Origin: Acidobacteriota bacterium
Lineage (GTDB): Bacteria; Acidobacteriota; Vicinamibacteria; Vicinamibacterales; UBA823
Assembly: GCA_002720285.1 (NCBI GenBank)
Contig: PBHT01000036.1
Coordinates: 17,621-25,523, forward strand
DNA: 7,903 nt
Direction: 5' to 3'
Shown piece by piece: positions 1-5,846 of the stretch. Within the stretch, counting starts at the first letter, position 1, and every line of letters begins with the position of its first letter. The notes beneath the pieces are model-generated. The model was not told the origin of the DNA, ran no database searches, and worked only from the letters and a program-made list of their open reading frames with translations. Both the position numbers and the translations under genes were made by a program.

Positions 1-754
1 GCCAGTGCCGGCTAAGGAAAATAGGCACACTACCTCTGTGGACGCGCTTCTTGCGTCGGTTACCGACCGGACAAAAGTGGTACTGTTGGCCAACCCGAAC
101 AATCCAACCGGTACTTACATATCCACTGGCGAGTTGGAACGGTTGTGGGACGGGTTGCCACGCACAGTATTACTTGTCATTGACTCAGCTTACGCAGAGT
201 TTGTTGAGAGCGCAGACTATTCTTCCGGAGAACCCCTCGTTGGACGAGCCGAGAATGTTGTCATGACGCGAACCTTCTCCAAGGCCTATGGTCTAGCCGG
301 AGTCAGAGTGGGCTGGGCCTATGGTCCTGAGCGTGTTATTGAGACCTTCAACCGTGCGCGGCTACCATTTCCGGTGAGTGGGGCAGCTCAGGCGGCTGGT
401 GTGGCGGCTCTTCAGGACGAGGCACACCTTCGGTCCGTCATCGGGCACAACACGAAGGCCCGTGACTGGGTGGCTGAACAAATGCGCGATTTAGGCATGC
501 CGCCACTGCCAAGCGCAACAAATTTCAACACATGCCGAGTGAGCGAGCCAGGCAGCGGTCTGGCTCGCTCAGCTATGGAGTTTCTGACTAGCCGCAACAT
601 ACTTGTCAGACCGTTGGATGCCTACGGCCTCGATAATTATTTGCGGATTACGGTCGGTTTAGACAGAGAGAATCAGAAGCTCATCGATGGATTCTCAGCG
701 TTCGTCCATAGTGTCGCGCCGGATGGCGTGGGTAAGAACAACCTCAACCGTTGA
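1..754 (+). CDS. hisC: Histidinol-phosphate aminotransferase-like PLP enzyme, 5' partial
   Basis: This is a fold-type I (class I/II) aminotransferase. HisC converts imidazole-acetol phosphate and glutamate to histidinol phosphate in the cytoplasm, and relatives act on aromatic amino acids. Visible signatures are the NPNNPTGT cofactor-pocket motif near 91-114, the D-x-AYAEF segment near 181-204, the Schiff-base lysine in SKAYGLAG (Lys codon 281-283) followed by VRVGW, and the C-terminal substrate-carboxylate stretch YGLDNYLRITVG. About 250 residues are present against roughly 360 for the family. The N-terminal 100 or so residues therefore lie upstream of the window, and the GTG at 5 is internal rather than the true start. 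The stop overlaps the next gene by four bases. The fold is certain, but the substrate is less so: next to an aromatic hydroxylase, and with no other his gene visible, it could be an aromatic or specialised aminotransferase. Confidence 0.87.
   Translation, partial: PVPAKENRHTTSVDALLASVTDRTKVVLLANPNNPTGTYISTGELERLWDGLPRTVLLVIDSAYAEFVESADYSSGEPLVGRAENVVMTRTFSKAYGLAGVRVGWAYGPERVIETFNRARLPFPVSGAAQAAGVAALQDEAHLRSVIGHNTKARDWVAEQMRDLGMPPLPSATNFNTCRVSEPGSGLARSAMEFLTSRNILVRPLDAYGLDNYLRITVGLDRENQKLIDGFSAFVHSVAPDGVGKNNLNR
540..571 (+). repeat. Perfect 12-bp inverted repeat with 8-nt loop inside hisC
   Basis: The arm TGAGCGAGCCAG (540-551) is followed by eight bases and then by its exact reverse complement CTGGCTCGCTCA (560-571). 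In RNA this would be a GC-rich 12-bp hairpin within the coding region, over the codons for SEPGSGLARS. It is in frame and does not disturb the aminotransferase reading. No T-run follows, so it is not an intrinsic terminator. Its role is unknown: it may be chance, a small palindromic repeat fixed in a coding sequence, or an mRNA structure affecting expression of the downstream gene. Confidence 0.75.
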
Positions 755-2379
755 ACGCCCTAACGGCTAGTCATTACAGCGTGCCCTCAAAAGTAACTCA
801 AGTACTCATCGTCGGTGCAGGGCCCACCGGCCTCATCGCGGCCAACATCCTTGGGCTAGCGGGAATTCGCACGATCGTGGTTGAGCGAAATAGTTCCACT
901 TCAGATATTCCGAAAGGGATCTACATCGATGACGAGTTCTTTCGCACACTCGATACGGTTGGGCTCGCCGGTGAAATCGCAGAGCACTGTGTGTCGGCGG
1001 CTGGCGTCACTTACTTCTCTCGCTTTGGATTTTGCATCACGCGAGTCAGGGGTTTTATCACCAAAAACGGCTATGGAAACCGGTCGGCCATTTGGCAACC
1101 AGAATTGGAACGGATACTGGTTCGTGGCGCTAGGCGGTTCGCGGCGGTAACGGTTCAGTTTGGGGAGCCCTTGCTTGACTTGGATGATCGAGGGGCAGTG
1201 GTGGTCGCCGGGATTCTGAATGACAACGGAGTGCGTCAAGAAATCCACGCTGACTATGTCCTAGGGTGTGATGGTGGGAAGAGTTTGGTTCGAAAGCTAT
1301 TAGGAATCCAGATGGAGGGGCGCTCATACAAGCAGCCATGGGTGGTGGTTGATGTACTCAATGACAGTGATGCGAGTCCATTTTCGAAATACTTCGTAAA
1401 TCCCAAGCGTCCAACGGACAGTATTCCAGCGCCATTCCACGGTCGGCGATTTGAGTTTATGCTGCTGCCGGGTGAAGACCCGGAGACGATGCTCGAGGAT
1501 CGCTCACTCCGCCGACTGTTCGCTCCATTCCGGAACTTTGACAATCTAGAGATCTGCCGGCGAGCGGTATATACCTTTCATGCACTGTGTGTTCGAACGA
1601 TGCGGAAGGGGCGCGTATTTCTGCTAGGTGATGCTGCCCATTTGATGCCGCCCTTCGGTGCGTCAGGGATGAACTCTGGGCACCGCGATGCATCAAATCT
1701 TTGCTGGAAGCTGGTTGCTGTTTTTCATGGTGTCACGTCGATGGCGACACTTGATACCTACGAGACCGAACGTTTAGCTCACACCCAAGCGACGATCAAC
1801 ATTTCAGTACTACTTGGTCGGATCGTTAATACGCGATCCGCCGTATTAGCATTTTTTCGGGACCTGCTGTTTTGGGTTCTTTCGCGAGTTCCGCCCACCC
1901 GTGGATATATCACCGAGATGAAATACATTCCTCGTGCAAGGATTGGTGCAGGACTAGTCGTGCACGATGCGTCCCGTTCGACGCCTACTTGGGTCGGTAG
2001 AATGATCCCGCAGCCTCAGGTGCAGGACTCGACTGGAACGACGGCTCTCCTGGATAGCCATCTTGGGTACGGATTTGCACTCATTGCGGTGGATTGCCCT
2101 AGTCTGGATTTAACCAGTACGCTCCGCCACACCTATTGGCAAGTGTTAGGCGTAAATGTAATCCATCTATTTTCGACCGATCAACAACCATTGGGTGGTG
2201 CGTGGCTGAGGCTCCTCGATGACCGGTTTCGCGAGGTTGTCCGGCGGCATACCGGTGAAGTGCTTCTCGTCCGCCCAGACCGGTACGTTGCGGCGGTAGC
2301 TAGTCCTCACGAACTTGATACCTTAGCGAAGAGGATTGAACACTTGTTCCACCTAGGTGGGAAAACTCCTGCGTTATAA
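751..2379 (+). CDS. FAD-dependent aromatic-ring hydroxylase (MhpA-like, PF01494 type)
   Basis: This is a group A flavoprotein monooxygenase, which uses NAD(P)H and O2 to hydroxylate phenolic rings in the cytoplasm. The 542-residue protein shows the FAD Rossmann motif GAGPTG at 22-27 with the ribose-binding Glu45 of VVERN, a GIYIDDE segment at 56-62 resembling the GIDDE region of MhpA, the DG motif C-D-G-G at 173-176, and the second FAD motif LLGDAAHLMPP around Asp294 followed by GMNSG-x-RDASNLCWKL. The C-terminal thioredoxin-like extension, ending in the VRPDRYVAA stretch, is typical of MhpA/PheA-type hydroxylases, and the length is near that of MhpA (about 550). The TTG at 751 overlaps the upstream TGA as TTGA, suggesting coupled translation. 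GTG 781 is an alternative start just before the Rossmann strand. The exact substrate cannot be read from sequence. Polyketide or antibiotic-type hydroxylases share this architecture. Confidence 0.85.
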   Translation: MNALTASHYSVPSKVTQVLIVGAGPTGLIAANILGLAGIRTIVVERNSSTSDIPKGIYIDDEFFRTLDTVGLAGEIAEHCVSAAGVTYFSRFGFCITRVRGFITKNGYGNRSAIWQPELERILVRGARRFAAVTVQFGEPLLDLDDRGAVVVAGILNDNGVRQEIHADYVLGCDGGKSLVRKLLGIQMEGRSYKQPWVVVDVLNDSDASPFSKYFVNPKRPTDSIPAPFHGRRFEFMLLPGEDPETMLEDRSLRRLFAPFRNFDNLEICRRAVYTFHALCVRTMRKGRVFLLGDAAHLMPPFGASGMNSGHRDASNLCWKLVAVFHGVTSMATLDTYETERLAHTQATINISVLLGRIVNTRSAVLAFFRDLLFWVLSRVPPTRGYITEMKYIPRARIGAGLVVHDASRSTPTWVGRMIPQPQVQDSTGTTALLDSHLGYGFALIAVDCPSLDLTSTLRHTYWQVLGVNVIHLFSTDQQPLGGAWLRLLDDRFREVVRRHTGEVLLVRPDRYVAAVASPHELDTLAKRIEHLFHLGGKTPAL

Positions 2380-2411
2380 TCTGGCGTCGTTTCTTAACGG
2401 GCTTATGGCTT

Positions 2412-2428
2412 GTTTAATGTGATTAAAC
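2412..2428. promoter_or_regulatory. 7-3-7 AT-rich palindrome, candidate operator upstream of the selenoprotein gene
   Basis: GTTTAAT-GTG-ATTAAAC is a perfect seven-base inverted repeat around three bases, lying 39 bases before the ATG at 2468 in the only sizeable gap between the hydroxylase and the redoxin gene. The dyad size fits a dimeric helix-turn-helix repressor or activator. The TTTAAT at 2413-2418 could itself act as a -10 element, but I see no convincing -35 at the right spacing. It does not match an FNR, CRP or LexA consensus that I know. As RNA it would be a weak AT-rich hairpin without a T-run, so a terminator is unlikely. Confidence 0.4.
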
Positions 2429-2467
2429 TGTTCTGGCCAAAGGTGTTTTCACATAGCTGAGCTAGTA

Positions 2468-3538
2468 ATGGATAGGTTTCAGAGCGCTGGGATCGTGAAT
2501 CGAACGTTGGTGATAACGCTGGTTCTTATCGGGTGCCTAGGTCTATCGAAAATGGTATGGGCTCAGCCTAACACCTTTGATCCAAGCGAACTGGGTCCGC
2601 AGGTCGCTGAAACCGTACCGGATTTTACGCTGCTGGACCATCGGGGTGAAACGCGCACCCTTGAGTCACTCTACGGACCACGAGGGTTGATGCTAGTCTT
2701 CAGTCGTTCGGCGGATTGGTGACCGTGGTGCAAGACGCAGCTCGTTGAGCTGCAAAGTCGGTATCAGGACTTGCGATCGGCCGGACTAGAGTTGGCCGTG
2801 ATCACTTACGACCCTGTTGAGATACAACAAGCCTACGTCGATCGCCAAGGACTGGAATTTCCGATGCTATCGGACGTTGGTTCGGCAGTCATTAAACGCT
2901 ACGGTCTTCTTAACGAGTCAGTCGAGGCGGCAAGTCGTGTTTACGGTATTCCACACCCGGGCACGTTCATTCTTGATTCCAACGGTCGGGTCCTTGAGCG
3001 GTTTTTCGAGCGAGGGTATCAACCGCGAAATACCGTGTCGAGCATCGCGGTTAAACTCGGCAATCCGCTCAGAGGCACTGGGGTCGACGGGATAAGGCTG
3101 GCGACCGACCATCTTGAGGCTGTGGCCTATCCGACCGATCGCATCGTTGCGCCCGGCAACAGGTTCTCGGTTGTCCTCGATGTGACACCGAAATTTGGCA
3201 TGCACGTCTACGCGCCAGGTAGTCATTCGTATCAGGTGATTACTCTTCGAATAAATCCTAAGGAAGGGCTAGTTGCCCACCCTATCATTTATCCCGAGTC
3301 GGAGATTTATCACTTTGAGCCGCTCGACGAGCGGGTAGAGGTCTATCAGCAGCCGTTTCGGATCGTACAGGACGTCACAATTCCGACCGTGCCAGAGATT
3401 CGACAGCGTGCGGTGGATGGTGGGTCGCTGATCATCGATGGCGTGTTTGAGTACCAGGCGTGTGACGACGTAATCTGCTACAACCCTGTGGTCTTACCTG
3501 TTAGTTGGACGCTTGTCCTTCGCTCGATAATAGATTGA
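2468..3538 (+). CDS. Exported selenocysteine redoxin fused to a DsbD-alpha-like domain (in-frame TGA read as Sec)
   Basis: This is one 356-residue gene read through TGA 2720-2722; automated calling would split it at 2722 and restart at TTG 2771. Residues 1-32 form a signal peptide (h-region about 13-26, possible cleavage after VWA32; LIGC at 20-23 also fits a lipobox). Residues about 46-190 are an AhpC/TSA-type redoxin: VPDFTLLD, LMLVFSRSADW, then U85-P-W-C88, KTQLVELQ, and PGTFILD downstream. Residue 85 is where SADWC-type relatives carry the first catalytic Cys. Residues about 210-356 resemble the DsbD N-terminal (alpha) periplasmic domain, with C332 and C337 in YQACDDVICYNP. Inferred role: envelope thiol/selenol peroxidase or disulfide reductase, with the C-terminal Cys pair exchanging electrons with the selenol. 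TGA is also used as a normal stop here, including for this gene, so it is not globally recoded. Alternatives are a sequencing error or a pseudogene. No strong Shine-Dalgarno precedes ATG 2468; GTG 2495 would give a shorter signal peptide. Confidence 0.82.
2720..2722 (+). other. In-frame TGA predicted to encode selenocysteine (Sec85)
   Basis: This TGA sits between codons for SRSADW and PWCKTQL. The same frame runs uninterrupted from 2468 to the TGA at 3536-3538 with continuous redoxin homology on both sides. The U-x-x-C arrangement replaces a C-x-x-C redox motif. TGT or TGC to TGA is a single-base difference, so a simple error cannot be excluded from one sequence. However, finding a lone stop exactly at the catalytic Cys is improbable by chance. 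Confidence 0.82.
2734..2759 (+). promoter_or_regulatory. Candidate bacterial SECIS element in the mRNA after the Sec codon
   Basis: GCAGCTC (2737-2743) pairs perfectly with GAGCTGC (2747-2753) around the loop GTT (2744-2746). GAC 2734-2736 can extend the stem with GTC 2757-2759 across an AAA bulge (2754-2756). A lower pairing of the UGACC at 2720-2724 with GG 2760-2761 and UCA 2764-2766 is also possible. The apical GU begins 22 bases after the UGA, close to the distance in E. coli fdhF. Bacterial SECIS elements recruit SelB carrying Sec-tRNA. Caveat: the encoded QLVELQ favours complementary codons (CAG/CTG, CTC/GAG), so part of this pairing may follow from the protein sequence. Confidence 0.6.
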
Positions 3539-3556
3539 TGGGGTACCGAGGAGCTC

Positions 3557-3564
3557 GGAGAAGG
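3557..3564 (+). promoter_or_regulatory. Shine-Dalgarno site setting the GTG start at 3573
   Basis: GGAGAAGG lies eight bases before GTG 3573. It is the clearest ribosome binding site in the window and supports the GTG start of the NicO-like gene. It lies in the 34-base gap after the selenoprotein stop, consistent with translation from a shared transcript. Confidence 0.6.
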
Positions 3565-3572
3565 CGTCTTGT

Positions 3573-4250
3573 GTGCTCTTAGCGTCATCTGCTTTCCTGC
3601 TTGGATTTGTGCATGGCCTTGGCGCTGACCACCTAATGGCCATTGCCGCTCTTTCAGCCCATGGCCGTGATGATCAAGTAAGGGGGAAAGCTTTCAGGGT
3701 GGCCCTAAGGTTTGCGTGCGGTCACGCGGTAGTTCTGGGTGCCAGTGCTGCAGCCGTCTTACTGTTTGGTTGGCAGGTACCCGTTGTGCTAGAGCGAGGA
3801 GGGGAGTTGGTCAGCGGTTGGCTACTCGTGGTGTTGGGTGGGATGGGGTTTTGGGTGTTGATAAATCGTGAGGTCTACACACCCGCTCATGTTCACTTAT
3901 CGAATCTTGCTAGGTATCTGAATTTTGGCAGTCAGAATCAACGTTCGGCCCACGCTTTGCATTCCTATATTCCAACGGCACTAGGCGCGATCTTTGCAGT
4001 TAGTGGTCTGCGGGCCCTGACACTCTTAACGTCGTTCTCTGGTGCTGAGGCGGAGAATGGGTCATTGCTGGCCCTACTTGGGTTCGTCACGATCTTTACC
4101 ATGGGGATTGTACTGGCGATGTGCTCGTTCGGAATGTTGCTGGCACAACTGATGTCCAGTCGTATCCTGCTCGGCGTGAGCCGTATTGCTGCAGGGGTGA
4201 CGGCCTCGGCTTCGATTCTTCTAGGTATTTACTGGCTTGCCGTCTCTTGA
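3573..4250 (+). CDS. NicO/UreH-type six-helix membrane protein (nickel/cobalt transporter-like)
   Basis: This is a 225-residue, strongly hydrophobic inner-membrane protein with about six predicted helices (roughly 2-27, 43-66, 76-97, 128-152, 163-190 and 198-222). Helix 1 carries H14-G-L-G-A-D-H20, the H-x4-D-H metal-binding signature of nickel/cobalt permeases (NiCoT/NicO/UreH group), and helix 2 carries FACGHAVVLG, matching the family's second histidine motif. These proteins move Ni(II) or Co(II) across the membrane, and some members of the group are exporters. GTG 3573 is preceded by GGAGAAGG. The gene starts 34 bases after the selenoprotein stop on the same strand, so an operon is likely. 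It has two cysteines, C49 and C184, both in predicted helices. The wider LysE-like superfamily includes the CcdA/DsbD electron carriers, so a redox role beside a DsbD-alpha protein is conceivable but less likely than metal transport. Confidence 0.72.
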   Translation: MLLASSAFLLGFVHGLGADHLMAIAALSAHGRDDQVRGKAFRVALRFACGHAVVLGASAAAVLLFGWQVPVVLERGGELVSGWLLVVLGGMGFWVLINREVYTPAHVHLSNLARYLNFGSQNQRSAHALHSYIPTALGAIFAVSGLRALTLLTSFSGAEAENGSLLALLGFVTIFTMGIVLAMCSFGMLLAQLMSSRILLGVSRIAAGVTASASILLGIYWLAVS

Positions 4251-4304
4251 GGTGAAAAATTCTTTAGGTGCTGTTGTGCTGGACCGAACTTTGCGTCACA
4301 CCTG

Positions 4305-4327
4305 AGATGGAGATAGTTCTCATCTTT
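4305..4327. terminator. Weak hairpin between convergent genes, possible terminator
   Basis: AGATG-g-AGA (4305-4313) can pair with TCTCATCT (4318-4325) around the loop TAGT, with one bulged G and a short TTT at 4325-4327. It lies in the 87-base gap where the NicO-like gene and the convergent MFS gene end, a natural place for transcription to stop from either side. The stem is AT-rich and the T-tract short, so support is modest. Confidence 0.25.
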
Positions 4328-4337
4328 GAGACCTTGC

Positions 4338-5690
4338 TTACAAAGTCCTGACCCCGTGACTTCGAGTCAGAAAATAACAGGCGATCACGGTGAGAACCAT
4401 GCCGTTTATTCCTAATACGAATGGTGCGGATATTCGGTCTGCCACGAAGCCAGCGATCAGGTTGCCCAGAGGGATTCCGCCACGGAACGCAACCATGAAA
4501 ATACTCATGACGCGGCCACGGAGTTCATTTGGGGCGACGAGTTGCACGAGAGAAGTGGTCAGTGAGAACACCATGATGAGCGTTGTGCCAGCGAAGAAGA
4601 GCAGGACCTCGCTTAGCAGCATTACACGTGAAAATGAGAAAGCGACGACAAGTCCGCCGAAGGCAAGCTGCACAAACAATAACGTCACGCCCATGTAACG
4701 GAACTTACCCAGCCAAGCGACAGTCAGCGCACCCACGACTGCTCCGGCGCCTACGAACGCCATCATCCGGGTGTACTGTTCGACTCCCTGCGCGAAGACA
4801 TCCTGAGCGATGACGGGTAGTAGGGTCAGTAACGGGAAGCCGAGAAGCGTTGTTATGAAAGCTAGGCTAGTCAATGAAGTCAGTGAACCTTGGTGACGGA
4901 CGTAGGACAGTCCACTTCGTAATTCATCAAGCATGCGCTGTCGGGTTGACGGCGGCAAATGCTTCACGCGCAGCGACATCAGTGCGACGATCACCACGAA
5001 AAAGGAGAGCCCATTAAAGCCGAAGCAGGCAGCTGTGCCTAACGCTGTCATTGTCACTCCAGCGATGAGTGGTCCGATGAATCGACCGAGATTGAATTGA
5101 ATTGAATTTAGTGCAATCGCGTTGGGTAGATTTTCTTTGGGAACGAGTGCTGGTATGAGGGATTGGTGCGCGGGACCGCCGAATGCTTGGCCGCACCCGG
5201 TTATGAACGCAAGGAGCAGAATCTGCCAGATTTGAACGACGTTGAAGTAGACAAGTGCGGCCAAGACGAAAGCCGGGACCATCTGAATGCATTGCGAACC
5301 GATCAGTAGATAACGGCGATCGTGACGATCAGCAATGACACCTCCGATGAGCGTAAAAAGTAGAACCGGTAGATCGCTCATGAACGAAGCTAGGCCGAGA
5401 TAGAACGCTGAGCCAGTGAGTGTAAGAATGAGCCAATTTTGCGCGACCCTTTGTACCCACATGCCGACCGTGGATACGAAGGAGCCGCACCAGAGGATGC
5501 GAAAGTTGCGGTAGGCAAGTGCGGCGCCGAGGCGGCGTAAGGCACGCGAGCCCGGCGACGCTAGCATGGATCTAGAAGTGACGTTTGAGTTCTCCGGGTC
5601 ATCTCTCAATGGTTTGGCCGCGTGGTAAGGATTCTTTACAGATGGTTGGTTGATTACGAACGGCGAGTTTAGCGGATGGACACAAGCCAC
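4338..5690 (-). CDS. MFS transporter, MFS_3/EntS-like exporter
   Basis: This is a 12-helix major facilitator superfamily protein of the inner membrane, a proton-driven exporter by family precedent (EntS and related drug or siderophore exporters). The hallmark opening YRNFRILWCGSFVSTVG at 60-76 is followed by W-V-Q-R-V-A-Q-N-W at 78-86, loop 2-3 motif A GGVIADRHDRR at 116-126, the GPAHQSLIPALVP stretch, and near the C terminus LRGRVMSIFMVAFRGGIPLGNL, all typical of this subfamily. GTG 5690 gives 450 residues, but the first 41 are hydrophilic and do not look like the family. ATG 5567 (Met42, just before the conserved YRNFR region) gives about 409 residues, the usual length, and may be the real start. 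Neither has a strong Shine-Dalgarno; AAGG at three bases from GTG 5690 is poorly spaced. The gene converges on the NicO-like gene and diverges from imuA. The substrate is unknown. Confidence 0.88.
   Translation of the reverse strand: MACVHPLNSPFVINQPSVKNPYHAAKPLRDDPENSNVTSRSMLASPGSRALRRLGAALAYRNFRILWCGSFVSTVGMWVQRVAQNWLILTLTGSAFYLGLASFMSDLPVLLFTLIGGVIADRHDRRYLLIGSQCIQMVPAFVLAALVYFNVVQIWQILLLAFITGCGQAFGGPAHQSLIPALVPKENLPNAIALNSIQFNLGRFIGPLIAGVTMTALGTAACFGFNGLSFFVVIVALMSLRVKHLPPSTRQRMLDELRSGLSYVRHQGSLTSLTSLAFITTLLGFPLLTLLPVIAQDVFAQGVEQYTRMMAFVGAGAVVGALTVAWLGKFRYMGVTLLFVQLAFGGLVVAFSFSRVMLLSEVLLFFAGTTLIMVFSLTTSLVQLVAPNELRGRVMSIFMVAFRGGIPLGNLIAGFVADRISAPFVLGINGMVLTVIACYFLTRSHGVRTL
5091..5105. repeat. 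(ATTGA)3 tandem repeat inside the MFS gene
   Basis: Three perfect copies of ATTGA, followed by the near copy ATTTA, lie within the coding region for LNSIQFNL on the minus strand. Gain or loss of one five-base unit would shift the frame, so this is a possible slippage site. Three units is too few to call phase variation. Confidence 0.5.
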
Positions 5691-5741
5691 TACCTTATCA
5701 CTGGGTCTTCTGGGCTGGGGTCCTCTGGTCCGGCGTGGGCC

Positions 5742-5764
5742 GTTTCACGCACCGAGTAGGAAAC
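5742..5764. promoter_or_regulatory. GTTTC-N13-GAAAC inverted repeat in the MFS/imuA divergent region
   Basis: GTTTC at 5742-5746 and GAAAC at 5760-5764 form a five-base dyad in the 156-base region between the divergent MFS gene and imuA. imuAB operons are often under LexA/SOS control. I see no E. coli-type CTGT-N8-ACAG or Bacillus-type GAAC/GTTC box here, and the LexA box of this lineage is unknown to me. The dyad is a weak operator candidate and may be chance. Confidence 0.2.
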
Positions 5765-5807
5765 CGTGTAGCGATTTACCGGAGTGAGGTCAGTGTAGGT
5801 TGGCTTC

Positions 5808-5837
5808 TTGCAATTTTTCTTTAATGGCGAATAAAAT
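5808..5837 (+). promoter_or_regulatory. Candidate sigma70-type promoter for imuA
   Basis: TTGCAA (5808-5813, four of six to TTGACA) and TAAAAT (5832-5837, five of six to TATAAT) are separated by 18 bases in an AT-rich stretch just before imuA. A start site about seven bases after the -10 would fall at about 5844, almost on the GTG at 5847. The transcript would then be nearly leaderless, which agrees with the absence of a Shine-Dalgarno there. Confidence 0.4.
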
Positions 5838-5846
5838 ACGAAAGTT

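Noticed and set aside
2349..2360. CCACCTAGGTGG perfect palindrome
   Set aside because: It is within the hydroxylase coding end, with no T-run and only a small hairpin; no functional evidence.
2375..2380. Perfect TATAAT at the end of the hydroxylase gene as a promoter
   Set aside because: No acceptable -35 at 16-18 bases upstream; the match overlaps the stop codon and may be chance.
2720..2722. Genome-wide reassignment of TGA to Trp
   Set aside because: TGA ends the hisC-like, selenoprotein and NicO-like genes at the expected lengths, and the position is a Cys site in the family.
2771..3538. Separate gene starting at TTG 2771
   Set aside because: The frame and homology continue upstream through TGA 2720-2722, and the TTG lies in the middle of a redoxin fold with no Shine-Dalgarno; it is better explained as part of one selenoprotein gene.
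2468..3538. Pseudogene caused by a nonsense mutation
   Set aside because: There is only one stop, exactly at the catalytic Cys, with an intact frame for 270 more codons and a SECIS-like hairpin; decay would not target this site. It is not fully excluded without reads.
4357..4369. TGACT-TCG-AGTCA hairpin as a terminator of the NicO-like gene
   Set aside because: It lies inside the coding region of the convergent MFS gene, has a 5-bp stem and no T-run.
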